Part shown: positions 26,650-34,745 of the stretch, in pieces
Layout: the number at the start of each line of letters is the position of its first letter
How positions within the stretch are numbered: the first letter of the stretch is position 1
Assembly: GCA_039030075.1 (NCBI GenBank)
Contig: JBCCEW010000023.1
Span: 23,171 to 87,170, forward strand
Length of the DNA: 64,000 nucleotides
DNA from: Myxococcota bacterium
Lineage (GTDB): Bacteria; Myxococcota_A; UBA9160; SMWR01
Direction: 5' to 3'
Notes under the pieces: generated by a model
What the model saw: only the letters and a program-made list of their open reading frames with translations
Database searches by the model: none
Told to the model about the DNA's origin: nothing
Made by a program: the position numbers and the translations under genes

Positions 26650-27458
26650 GTGCGCACCCGCCGGGGGTAGCCCTCGGTCGGGCGCGCCCCGTTCTCGTCG
26701 CGAACGTCGAACTCCTCGGCCACGTCTTCGACCCACTGGATCGTCCCGGTGCGTTCCATCAGGTCGTCGCTCGCGAGCAAGGCGTTCACGCAGCGTCCCA
26801 CCAGGAGCGGACTCTGGGCCTGGGAGAGGTCCATCCCGGTGTGCTTCGCGGTGTCGACGATGAACTCGGTCGAGACGACGCCCGGATAGATCACGACAGC
26901 GGGCACGCCCTTGGGCTGGAGCTCCTGCGCCATGTCCTTCGTCAGCCGATCGAGGCCCGCCTTCCCCGCGCCGTAGGACGCGCTGAAGTGGTAGCTCTCG
27001 CCGCCGGGAGAGGAGATGTTGAAGACGGCGGCGCGCTCGGAGGCGAACAGCAGGGGGGCCGCGTGCCAGCTGGCGACGTAGTGGGCGCGCAGTCCGATGC
27101 CCACCTGATCGTCCCAGATCTCGACCGGGTGCTCCCAGAAGCCGCCTCCCCAGGCCGGCTTGTCGGGAACCTTGTAGACGTTGTTGACGAGCACGTCGAG
27201 CCGACCCGCTTCGTCCTTCACACGTGCGAAGAGCGCGGTGATGTCGGCGTCGTTGCCGTGATCGCAGCGAACGGCGCGACCCTCGCCGCCCCGCTGAGTG
27301 ACTTCCTTGGCGGCGGCGTCGATGGAGCGGTCGCCGTCGACCGTGCGGCCGCTCACGTAGACCGTGGCGCCCTGTTCACCCAGGGCCATCGCCACCCCGC
27401 GGCCGATGCCGCGCGTGGCGCCGGTGACGACGGCGATGCGTCCGGACAGAGTGCTCAT
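26646..27458 (-). CDS. Short-chain dehydrogenase/reductase
   Basis: A 270-residue SDR. The NAD(P) motif TGATRGIGRG lies at the N-terminus, and the active-site Ser is in NISSPGGE with Tyr-x3-Lys in SYGAGKAGLD. Residues of the second cofactor loop (VSGRTVDGD) suggest NADP preference. The start ATG at 27458 has GAGG upstream. It lies 38 bases downstream of the selenoprotein gene on the same strand, so the two are likely cotranscribed. Substrate unknown. Confidence 0.87.
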   Translation of the reverse strand: MSTLSGRIAVVTGATRGIGRGVAMALGEQGATVYVSGRTVDGDRSIDAAAKEVTQRGGEGRAVRCDHGNDADITALFARVKDEAGRLDVLVNNVYKVPDKPAWGGGFWEHPVEIWDDQVGIGLRAHYVASWHAAPLLFASERAAVFNISSPGGESYHFSASYGAGKAGLDRLTKDMAQELQPKGVPAVVIYPGVVSTEFIVDTAKHTGMDLSQAQSPLLVGRCVNALLASDDLMERTGTIQWVEDVAEEFDVRDENGARPTEGYPRRVRT

Positions 27459-27496
27459 CGAACCTCGCTCGCGAGTCACGCTTCCGGCCTTCGCGC

Positions 27497-28663
27497 CTAG
27501 AAGAGCGACTCCTCGGTTTGGGACGCCGGGATGACGTAGTAGAGGCCGGGGAAAGCGGGTTCGGCCTCCTTCACTGCAGCGTAGTAGCGACGCACGAGAT
27601 CGCCCATCGCTGTCTTCTGGTAGTACCAGGTCTCGCTCGCGCGGGCGGCCGGGACGTGGTCCGACAAGCCGAGTGCCGCCTCTTCGTAGTAGGCCCGGAT
27701 GTCCATCAGGAGCGTGGTGGCGTTGCCGCCGGCGTAGTCGACCTCGTTCCAGGCAGCACCTTCGGCCACCTCGACGAACGCTCGGATCGCCTCGGGGATC
27801 GCGTCGGCGTCGACGACCCGCCCGACCTGACTGTGCCCGATGCGCGCGACTCCGCGGTCATAGGCGCCGCGCAGGCCGCGGGCCTCGCCCACCGGTGCGG
27901 GCTCGTGCGCGTCCAGGCGCGGCGGGATCGGGCAGACGAGGGGTGCGTCGACCTCGTCTTCGATCACCGTGTCGAAGCCCTCGATCGTCGCGGTGCGGCG
28001 CGGGAGCAGCCCGAAGGCTGCGTCGAGCACGCGACGCTGGAACGCCGCGTCGAGCGGGTGCCCCAGCGGGCGTCCGAGCGGGAACTCGCAGTAGAGACCG
28101 CGGGGCGGTCCGATGCGCTCGGCCGCCGCGCGGTTCGCGAGCAGGGATACGGTGGCGAGGCCCGACGCTTCGAGCGCCCGCGCGAGCGTACTCACGGTAC
28201 GCGTGCACATCGGTCAGACGGGGGTCAGCAGGGCGACGTCGACACCGTCGCCGCGCAGCTCGGCGGCGAGGCGCGGCCCCGTGTCGAGCAGGAAGGTCTG
28301 CAGCTCGAAGGTCGAACCCTGAAACGAGGCATGGCGCGGGGCGACGCGACCGAGCACGCCTTCCCGCTCCATTTCGGCCAGGCGGTCGATCGGGAACACC
28401 ACGTTGCGGTCGAGGGCGAAGCCCGAGCGATCCAGGTTGGTGCTGTTGTGCGCCATGATCAGACCCGACGCGTCCCGGTCGAAGAGGCGGTACTCGTGGG
28501 TCTGGTCGGCCCAGGGCTCGCCGGGGTGCGCGAGTGCGGCGGTGGTCACGACCGCGACCGTGGCCTCGCCGAGGGCCGGTGCGGAGACCAGCTCCACCGG
28601 CGGGAACTCGATCCCGGGCGGAATGCGGCCCATCGCCTCGCGCATCGCATCATCGGCGCCCAT
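27497..28663 (-). CDS. Selenoprotein of the glycine/sarcosine/betaine reductase B (GrdB) family, Sec encoded by in-frame UGA
   Basis: 388 residues if TGA at 28216-28214 is read as selenocysteine (codon 150). The two halves lie in the same frame and form one GrdB-family protein. The first half has the family signature FPIDRLAEMEREGVLG with ASFQG, then VDVALLTPV; the second continues PMCTRTVSTLARALEASG, giving U-x-x-C-T, the redox motif of selenoprotein B. The start ATG 28663 follows GGGAGGAG. A stem-loop fitting a bacterial SECIS lies 5-34 bases past the UGA. GrdB cleaves the C-N bond of glycine or betaine in clostridia; the role of these shorter proteobacterial homologues is not established. 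No grdA, grdC or sel genes are in the window. Confidence 0.85.
28180..28208 (-). promoter_or_regulatory. Putative bacterial SECIS element
   Basis: On the mRNA, GUGC (28208-28205) pairs with GCGC (28183-28180), then a 2x2 internal loop, then GCGUAC (28202-28197) with GUACGC (28191-28186), closing a five-base loop CGUGA. The apical loop begins 17 bases after the UGA and has a G at its second position. This matches the general bacterial SECIS description (loop 16-37 bases from UGA, G in the first two loop positions). Confidence 0.65.
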
Positions 28664-28782
28664 CGCGCTCCTCCCGTTCGAGGCGGGCAGCATACGCGAT
28701 CGCAGCGGCGGGCCGGTGGATCCAAAGCGCGCGTGTTCGGCGGGTCCATCGAGTATGCTGTGCGCGTAAAATGGAGGACAGC

Positions 28783-29577
28783 ATGGGTCGACTCGACGGT
28801 CGCGTTTCCTTGATCACCGGTGCCGCAAGCGGCATTGGTCTCGCAACGGCCATCCGCTTCGCACAGGAAGGCTCGATCGTGGTCGGTCTCGACCTCCAGG
28901 AGTCGCCCGAGTGGAAGCAGGTCGAAGACGCTGCGCCGGCGTCCGCCTTCCACGTCGTCGACGTGCGCGACGGCGAGGCCCAGAACGCCGCCGCCCAGGC
29001 CACCGTCGACGCCCACGGCGGGATCGACGTGTGCGTGACCGCGGCGGGCATTGCGAGCGGCGGGCCGGTTCACTTGATCACGCCCGAGGAGTGGCAGCGC
29101 GTCCAGGACGTGAACCTGACCGGCACCTTCCTGTCGGCAAAGGCCGTTTTGCCTTCGATGCTCGAGCGTCGACGCGGCAGCATCATCACCGTGGCCAGCG
29201 TCGAGGGCATGGAGGGCGCCGAGGGCGGCAGTACCTACAACGCCTCGAAGGGCGGTGTGATCCTGCTGACGAAGAACATGGCGCTCGACTACGGTCGCAT
29301 GGGCATCCGCGTGAACTGCTTGTGTCCCGGGTTCATCGACACACCGCTCTTCCGCTCGGTCGTGGGCAACGACAGCTTTCCCGAGGTGTATCGCGAGCGG
29401 ATTCGCGAGCAGCACAAGCTCGGTCGCTTCGGCAAGCCCGAGGAGTTGGCGGGCGCGGCCCTGTTCCTGGCTTCGGACGATGCATCCTTCGTCCACGGCG
29501 TCGCGTTGCCGGTGGATGGCGGGTTCACGGCCGGCCACCACGTCGGCGTGGTCGAGATGATGGGGCTGGCCGGCTAG
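28783..29577 (+). CDS. Short-chain dehydrogenase/reductase
   Basis: A 264-residue classical SDR. It has TGAASGIGLA at the nucleotide site, the acidic residue in VGLDLQES that favours NAD, Ser in TVASVEG and Tyr-x3-Lys in TYNASKGG. The C-terminal GHHVGVVEMMGLAG is longer than in minimal SDRs. The start follows GGAGG at a seven-base distance. It is divergent from the selenoprotein gene across 119 bases and convergent with the HAD phosphatase; no operon partner. Confidence 0.88.
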   Translation: MGRLDGRVSLITGAASGIGLATAIRFAQEGSIVVGLDLQESPEWKQVEDAAPASAFHVVDVRDGEAQNAAAQATVDAHGGIDVCVTAAGIASGGPVHLITPEEWQRVQDVNLTGTFLSAKAVLPSMLERRRGSIITVASVEGMEGAEGGSTYNASKGGVILLTKNMALDYGRMGIRVNCLCPGFIDTPLFRSVVGNDSFPEVYRERIREQHKLGRFGKPEELAGAALFLASDDASFVHGVALPVDGGFTAGHHVGVVEMMGLAG

Positions 29578-29597
29578 CGCGCCGACGCCCCCGTCGA

Positions 29598-30434
29598 TCA
29601 GAGCCGGGCGAGGATCCGTTCGATCGCCTGGATCGCACCGCCTTCGGCGTTGCTGTTCACCACCGTGTCGGCCACGGCCTGAACGTGCTCGCCGGCGTTG
29701 CCCATTGCGATGCCGAGACCGGCTTCGCGGATCATCTCTGCGTCGTTCGTGTCGTCGCCGACGGCGGCGATCTCGGACGGGCCGATCCCCCACGAGGCGG
29801 CCAGCCGCTCGAGGGCCGTCCACTTCCCCGCGTCGGGCGAGAGGAACTCCAGGATGCTCCCCTGGTAGTTCTTGTTGATGATCGAGTGGGTCTGGACCCG
29901 TGCGCCGAAGCGTTCGAGGGCGCCTTCGCGGAGCTGTTCGAGGGTCGGCTCGTCGGCCATCGTGCTGATCATGATCACGCCCTCGCCATCGCGCTTCCCG
30001 AGGTCGTCGACGATCTGGAGGAACTCGCTGGTGTCGTCGACGTACTCGCGCTGGAAGGCGTGCATCGCGTCGATTCGCTCGCTGAGGATGTCGGTGCCGT
30101 CATGGTAGGTGTCGATGTACACGAGCGGCGGCGCATGCTGCCGCAGATGTTCGAGCACGCCGCCATAGAGGTGGGGGTCGAGGAAGGCGTGCTGGAGGGT
30201 GCGTCCCGACGCGATGTCCTTCACGAGGACCCCGTTGTTCACGATGATCTCGCCGTCGAGGCCGAGGTCGCGCGCGTGGGGGAGGGCGGTCCGGAAGCGA
30301 CGCCCGGTGCACACGACCACGCGGACGCCCCGCCGCGAGAGCGTCTCGACGGCGCTGCGCACCTTCGGCGTGAGCTTCGCGAAGGGGTCGAGGAGCGTTC
30401 CGTCGAGGTCGAGGGCGGCGAGGCGGATCGTCAT
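29598..30434 (-). CDS. HAD-superfamily hydrolase, Cof subfamily (IIB)
   Basis: A 278-residue phosphatase. Motif I is LAALDLDGTLLD at the N-terminus, motif II VVCTGR, and the late motif IV GDDTNDAEMIREAG with the Mg-binding aspartates. The cap is the Cof-type alpha/beta insert (about residues 85-200). These enzymes dephosphorylate sugar phosphates or flavin precursors, with broad specificity. The start ATG overlaps the stop of the MATE gene (ATGA at 30431-30434), making it the last gene of the mutM, MATE, HAD operon. Confidence 0.88.
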   Translation of the reverse strand: MTIRLAALDLDGTLLDPFAKLTPKVRSAVETLSRRGVRVVVCTGRRFRTALPHARDLGLDGEIIVNNGVLVKDIASGRTLQHAFLDPHLYGGVLEHLRQHAPPLVYIDTYHDGTDILSERIDAMHAFQREYVDDTSEFLQIVDDLGKRDGEGVIMISTMADEPTLEQLREGALERFGARVQTHSIINKNYQGSILEFLSPDAGKWTALERLAASWGIGPSEIAAVGDDTNDAEMIREAGLGIAMGNAGEHVQAVADTVVNSNAEGGAIQAIERILARL

Positions 30435-31852
30435 GGGCGCGCCGAGTGTGCCCGGCCTCGGGTCCAGCGGCCAGTGAGGAGCCAGGCGCTCGTGGTCACC
30501 GTCACGAAGATCGCTCCGATGAACTGGGCCATGGCGACGCCCTCGGCGCCGTAGCCGGCGCGTTCGGCCAACAGGAACCCGAGGGGGATCGTGACCACGA
30601 AGGCGTTCGAGAGGGTGAGGAGCATGGGGACGCCGAAGTCGCCAGCCCCCTGCAACGACCGCAACACGATGAAATAGACGGCGAAGAGGAAGAACGAGGC
30701 GGCCGCGTACCAGAGGAAGTCTGCACCCACCCGGATCACCTCCGGGTCGTCGCTCAAGAGCTCGAGGATCTCGACGCGGTAGGCGAGGATGACGGCGGCG
30801 ATGCTCCACATGAGTGTGCCGTGGACGAGCAGGCCGATGCCGATCGCGCGCCAGGCCCGCGGGACGTCTCCGGCGCCGAGCGCCTGCCCCACCAGGGTCG
30901 AGCATGCACCGGCCAGGGGGAAGCACACCATCGGCAGGATCATCCCGACGCGCAGTGAGATCGCGAAGGCGGTTTGCACTTCCTCCCCGTAGCTCCCGGT
31001 GAGCCGGACGAAGGCGAAGCTGGTGGCGACCCCGCCACACATCTGGAGGGTGGGGAGCCAGGCGATCTTCGCGATCGACGCCATCGCGCCCGGATCGGGT
31101 CGGAGATGTCGCCGGCGCAGGTGCACGCGGGCCTTGCCGCGAAACAGCACCCACATCCCGAGTGCCATCGCGGCGAACTGACCACTCACGATCCCGAACG
31201 CGGCACCGCGGACGCCGAGCTCGGGCGCGCCCCAGTGCCCGAAGATCAACACCCATTCGGCCAGGATCGCGACGCCGAACTGGACGAGCTGGACGAAGAG
31301 CGGCGTCGTGGTGTCGCCCGCGCCGCCGAGGATGCTCGAGAAGAGCATCGTGCCGAGCACGCCGAAGTTCAGCACGTAGATCCAGCGCAGGTAGGGCACG
31401 CCGTATTCCGCAAAGCTCGGGTCGGGACCGGGCAGGGCGAAGAGGGGCTCGGCGAAGAACCAGCCGACGGCCGCGACCCCGAGCGAAACCAGTCCGGCGA
31501 GGGCGAAGGCCTGACCCGCGATGTGTTCGGCGCCCTCGAGGTCGCCGGCGCCGACGGCGCGGGAAACGAGGGACTGGGTGGCGAAGCCAAGACCCATCGC
31601 GATCAGGAAGAAGACCTGACGCAGGGTCTGGTTCGCGATGATGACCGCGGCGAGCGGGGCCTCGCCGAGGCGCGACACGAAGCTCAGGTCCGCGATCTGG
31701 AATACCACGCCGCCGAGTACACCGCTCGCGACGAGCGGCAGCGCGAGCACGAAGAGGGACGACGCCAGGCTTCCCTGGGTGTGATCGCGATTGCGCCAGC
31801 CGGCGCCGCGGGACCGGGCGTCGGGTGTCTCGCTCCCCGAAGCTTCGCTCAC
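30431..31852 (-). CDS. MATE-family efflux transporter
   Basis: A 473-residue, twelve-helix multidrug/toxic compound antiporter. The N-terminal half begins [20 protein letters not shown] and has [19 protein letters not shown]; the second half repeats the pattern with [14 protein letters not shown] and [19 protein letters not shown] choose GTG 31852 because it overlaps the mutM stop (GTGA), giving a hydrophilic leader of about 24 residues. Drug, organic cation or metabolite export is the usual role; the specific substrate is unknown. It is sandwiched in a fully overlapping operon between DNA repair and phosphatase genes. Confidence 0.88.
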   Translation of the reverse strand: MSEASGSETPDARSRGAGWRNRDHTQGSLASSLFVLALPLVASGVLGGVVFQIADLSFVSRLGEAPLAAVIIANQTLRQVFFLIAMGLGFATQSLVSRAVGAGDLEGAEHIAGQAFALAGLVSLGVAAVGWFFAEPLFALPGPDPSFAEYGVPYLRWIYVLNFGVLGTMLFSSILGGAGDTTTPLFVQLVQFGVAILAEWVLIFGHWGAPELGVRGAAFGIVSGQFAAMALGMWVLFRGKARVHLRRRHLRPDPGAMASIAKIAWLPTLQMCGGVATSFAFVRLTGSYGEEVQTAFAISLRVGMILPMVCFPLAGACSTLVGQALGAGDVPRAWRAIGIGLLVHGTLMWSIAAVILAYRVEILELLSDDPEVIRVGADFLWYAAASFFLFAVYFIVLRSLQGAGDFGVPMLLTLSNAFVVTIPLGFLLAERAGYGAEGVAMAQFIGAIFVTVTTSAWLLTGRWTRGRAHSARP

Positions 31853-32751
31853 CCGCTCTGTTTCCGGGCTTCGAGCTCCTCCAGGGAGCGGGGCCAGTCC
31901 TTCTTCAGGAGCTGGGAGAGGGCGCGGTCGGCGAGTAGCTTGCCCCCGGTCTGGCAGGGCGCGCAGTAGTTCGTCTCGTTCGACGCATAGACGATGCGCT
32001 GCACCTTGGCGCCGCAGTCCGGACAGGGCTCGCCGTAGCGACCGTGGACCGCCATCTCGGGCCGGAACGCGGTGACCTTCTCGGGGAACCCGTCGCCCAC
32101 CTGCGCGCGCAGACGCTCGGTCCACTCCTCGAGAACGATCCGGATGGCCTCGTAGAGACGCTCCCAGTCGTCGTCCGAGAGTCGGGTCGTCCAGGTCACC
32201 GGGGAGAGTCGGGCCCGATGGAGGATCTCGTCGGAGTAGGCGTTGCCGATGCCGCTCAAGAGGCGCGGGTCGGTGAGCGCGCGCTTCAAGGTGCGGTTCT
32301 CGGAGAGCAGGCGTTCCTCGAACTGGCTGCGCGTCGCCTCGAGCACCTCGAGGCCGCCGCGGTCGTGTTCGGCCAGTGCTTCGGCGCCGCGCGCCACATG
32401 CAGCGTCGCGCGCTTCTGGCTGCTGGCTTCGGTGAGGAGCAGCGTGCCTTCGGGAAAGTCGAAGGCGGCGAGGCCCATCTTGCGCGACGGCTTCGCGCCG
32501 CGGGGTCGCCAGCGAAAGCGTCCCGCGATCATCAGATGGAAGACGAGGTAGAGCTCGTCTTCGAAACCGATCACGATGCGCTTGCCGAGTCGCCGCACGT
32601 CCTGGACACGTTTCCCCTCCACGGCAGAGACCGGAGGGTCGACGCTGCGCAGGAGCGAGATGCCTGTGATCCGCGCCTTTTCGAGCGGCTGGCCCACGCA
32701 GTACGCGGACAGGCGCTCGCAGTAGACGGTCACGTCGGGGAGCTCGGGCAC
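31849..32751 (-). CDS. mutM: Formamidopyrimidine-DNA glycosylase family (Fpg/Nei)
   Basis: A 300-residue base-excision repair glycosylase/AP lyase for oxidised purines such as 8-oxoguanine. I choose GTG 32751 so the protein starts Met-Pro-Glu-Leu-Pro: the enzyme needs Pro2 as the N-terminal nucleophile and Glu3. Lys57 lies in RRLGKRIV, matching the conserved Lys57. The C-terminal zinc finger is Cys243/246/263/266. Family variants (Nei, Nei2) are possible because some Fpg loop residues are not visible. It is first in an operon with MATE and HAD genes and divergent from the DapF-like gene, 57 bases away. Confidence 0.88.
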   Translation of the reverse strand: MPELPDVTVYCERLSAYCVGQPLEKARITGISLLRSVDPPVSAVEGKRVQDVRRLGKRIVIGFEDELYLVFHLMIAGRFRWRPRGAKPSRKMGLAAFDFPEGTLLLTEASSQKRATLHVARGAEALAEHDRGGLEVLEATRSQFEERLLSENRTLKRALTDPRLLSGIGNAYSDEILHRARLSPVTWTTRLSDDDWERLYEAIRIVLEEWTERLRAQVGDGFPEKVTAFRPEMAVHGRYGEPCPDCGAKVQRIVYASNETNYCAPCQTGGKLLADRALSQLLKKDWPRSLEELEARKQSG

Positions 32752-32807
32752 CGGGCAAGCCTGCCGCATCCCCCGTCGGGGCGCCCGTGTGGGTTACGCT
32801 TCGGCGC

Positions 32808-33695
32808 GTGCGCAACGGCTTCTTCAAGGGACACGGCCTCGGCAACGATTACCTGGTGGTCGACCCCGACGAACTCGACTTCCGGCTCACGCCCGCGCGG
32901 ATCCGCACGCTCTGCGATCGCCACCTGGGCGTCGGCAGCGATGGACTGCTGGTGCTGGTGCCCTCGAAACGCGCCGACTTCGGGCTGCGCATCTACAACC
33001 CGGACGGCAGCGAGGCCGAGAAGTCGGGGAACGGGCTGCGCATCTTCGCGCGCTTCCTGGACGCGACGGGCCGCACGCGACGGCGCCGCTATCGGGTCGA
33101 GACGCCGGGGGGGGTGGTGACCGTGTCGCTCACGCCCGACCGCTACGGCGACGCGTCGGACGTGACGATCGGGATGGGGACTGCGCGCTTCGATCCTGCC
33201 GCGCTTCCCTGCAACCTCGATGTCCCCGAGCTCGTGGACCAGCGGATCCGTGTGGGTTCGCGCAGTCTGCGCTTCACCGGCGTGTCGGTCGGCAACCCCC
33301 ACTGCGTGGTCTTCCTGCCGAAGGGGAAGGACGTGTCGTCTCGCGAGCTCCACACGCTGGGTCCCGCGCTCGAGACCCACCCGATCTTCCCGCGCTTCAC
33401 CAACGTCCAGCTGGTCGTGCCGCGCTCGCGCCAGCGTCTGGCCGCCTGGGTGTGGGAACGCGGCGCCGGCGCCACCGAGGCCTCGGGGTCGTCGGCGTGT
33501 GCGGTCGCGGCCGCCGCGGTACGACGCGGGGTCGCGAAGAGTCCCGTCTCCATCGTGATGCCCGGGGGCGTCCTCGAGGTCGACGTCGACGCGGACTACG
33601 CGGTGACGCTGCGCGGACCCGTCGAAGAAGTCGCGCGCGGGCGTCTCGCGCCGTCGTTCGTGCGATCGCTGTCCGGGAAAGCGCGGCGGAGCTAG
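32808..33695 (+). CDS. Diaminopimelate epimerase (DapF)-like protein with both catalytic Cys replaced by Ser
   Basis: A 295-residue protein of the DapF fold. Family blocks are intact: FFKGHGLGNDYLVVD, HLGVGSDGLL, YNPDGSE, VGNPHCVVF, ERGAG. But the two catalytic cysteines of DapF (Cys73 and Cys217 in the Haemophilus enzyme) are Ser here: Ser73 in EKSGNGLR and Ser226 in EASGSSAC. DapF interconverts LL- and meso-diaminopimelate for lysine and peptidoglycan by a two-thiol mechanism, so this copy should be inactive in that reaction, or use another chemistry. The start is GTG 32808. I would not name it dapF; a canonical DapF elsewhere would support a different role. Confidence 0.82.
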   Translation: MRNGFFKGHGLGNDYLVVDPDELDFRLTPARIRTLCDRHLGVGSDGLLVLVPSKRADFGLRIYNPDGSEAEKSGNGLRIFARFLDATGRTRRRRYRVETPGGVVTVSLTPDRYGDASDVTIGMGTARFDPAALPCNLDVPELVDQRIRVGSRSLRFTGVSVGNPHCVVFLPKGKDVSSRELHTLGPALETHPIFPRFTNVQLVVPRSRQRLAAWVWERGAGATEASGSSACAVAAAAVRRGVAKSPVSIVMPGGVLEVDVDADYAVTLRGPVEEVARGRLAPSFVRSLSGKARRS

Positions 33696-33696
33696 C

Positions 33697-34089
33697 TCAG
33701 CGCGGTTCGGGATCCTGGGCCAGCTCGATCAGGTAGCCGTCCGGATCACGCAGGTAGGCCGTGCGCTGGCCCCAGGGACGGGTCGTCGGTTCGATCACCG
33801 ACGGCACGCCGGCTTCGACGAGCTCGTCGTAGGCGGCGTCGACGTCTTCCACTTTGAAGCCGAGTTCGAAGCTGGGCGCGTCCGGGTCGGGCGCAGAAAG
33901 CGGCCGTCCCAGGGTCTCGGCCATGGCTTCGCGCTGGTAGAGCGCGATGCGGGTGCGCCCGGTGGCGAGCTGGGCATAGGCGTCGACGCGGTGGTTGAGT
34001 TGCAAGCCGAGCCGCCCGGTGTAGAAGGCGAGACTCCGGTCGAGATCGTTGACGATCAACACGACGTAGTCGGCGGCGAAGAATTCCAT
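33697..34089 (-). CDS. VOC (glyoxalase/bleomycin-resistance) family protein
   Basis: A 130-residue single-module VOC protein. It has VVLIVNDLDRSLAFYTGRLGLQL at the start, and RTAYLRDPDGYLIELAQDP at the end, where the final Glu is the usual metal ligand; the first His position is taken by other residues, so metal binding is uncertain. ATG 34089 immediately follows the TetR stop (no gap), so it is cotranscribed with the regulator. Role: possibly a small-molecule isomerase or dioxygenase fold, or a binding protein for a toxic compound. Confidence 0.85.
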   Translation of the reverse strand: MEFFAADYVVLIVNDLDRSLAFYTGRLGLQLNHRVDAYAQLATGRTRIALYQREAMAETLGRPLSAPDPDAPSFELGFKVEDVDAAYDELVEAGVPSVIEPTTRPWGQRTAYLRDPDGYLIELAQDPEPR

Positions 34090-34683
34090 CTAGTCCTGCA
34101 TCTCGCGGAGGAGGGTGCGCTTCAGGAGGTCGAGTTCGGCACGCGTCACGTCCGTCGTCCGGCCGAGCATGTCCAGTGACGCCATGCCCGTCAGCACCGC
34201 GATGGTATGGGTCTGCAGCGCCACCTGCCTGCGCCGGGGCAGCGCCGCGTCCGCGAAGAACTGGCTCCAGACCCGGTCCCAGCTGCGGAACATGTGGGCG
34301 TGCCAGGGCGGCGGATCCGCGTCGGCGAGACCGCGCGCGTGGTTGGCGAGGATCTCGAAGGTCGAGCGGTACTCGGCGCTCCCGAAGTGTTCCCAGGCCC
34401 GATCGACGAAGTGGGCGACGCGCGCTTCGAGGGGCGTGTCGGCTCCGGGGAAATCTCCGAGACGCGCTTCGAAGCGCTCGAAGGACGCCTCGATCACCGC
34501 GTCGAGGATGCCCTCCTTGTCGCCGAAGTGGTGCTGGACCGCGCCCCAGGTGACGCCCGCGCGCCGGGTGATCTCGTTGGCGGTGGTTCGCTGATAGCCG
34601 ACCTGGGCGAGACTCTCGACGGCGGCGCGCAGGATCCGGCCGCGGGTGCTGGCCGTGCGTTCGGCTTGGGTGCGTCGGGTCAC
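34090..34683 (-). CDS. TetR-family transcriptional regulator
   Basis: A 197-residue repressor with a TetR HTH: RILRAAVESLAQVGYQRTT, EITRRAGVTWGAVQHHFGDKEGIL. The GTG start at 34683 lies next to a 32-bp near-perfect palindrome shared with the divergent P450 gene, so it most likely represses both itself plus VOC and the P450 plus CMD pair. The ligand domain (about 55-197) gives no clue to the inducer. Its stop touches the VOC start. Confidence 0.9.
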   Translation of the reverse strand: MTRRTQAERTASTRGRILRAAVESLAQVGYQRTTANEITRRAGVTWGAVQHHFGDKEGILDAVIEASFERFEARLGDFPGADTPLEARVAHFVDRAWEHFGSAEYRSTFEILANHARGLADADPPPWHAHMFRSWDRVWSQFFADAALPRRRQVALQTHTIAVLTGMASLDMLGRTTDVTRAELDLLKRTLLREMQD

Positions 34684-34696
34684 ATTCCGAGCCTAG

Positions 34697-34728
34697 GCAA
34701 CTTCCATTGCGTCCACAATGTAAGTTGC
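34697..34728. promoter_or_regulatory. TetR-type operator between regulator and P450
   Basis: Arms GCAACTTCCATTG (34697-34709) and CAATGTAAGTTGC (34716-34728) match at 12 of 13 positions around a 6-bp centre. It lies 18 bases before the P450 ATG and 13 before the regulator GTG. Weak -35/-10-like pairs on each strand (TTGCGT/TAGCCT and TTGTGG/TAGGCT, both with 17-bp spacers) overlap the dyad, so binding would block both promoters. Confidence 0.7.
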
Positions 34729-34745
34729 ATAGCCTTCCGGGGCGG

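Noticed and set aside
28211..28216. TGA between the two half-genes as a nonsense mutation or pseudogene
   Set aside because: The context gives the exact U-x-x-C-T motif of a known selenoprotein family and a SECIS-like stem follows, so recoding explains it better than decay.
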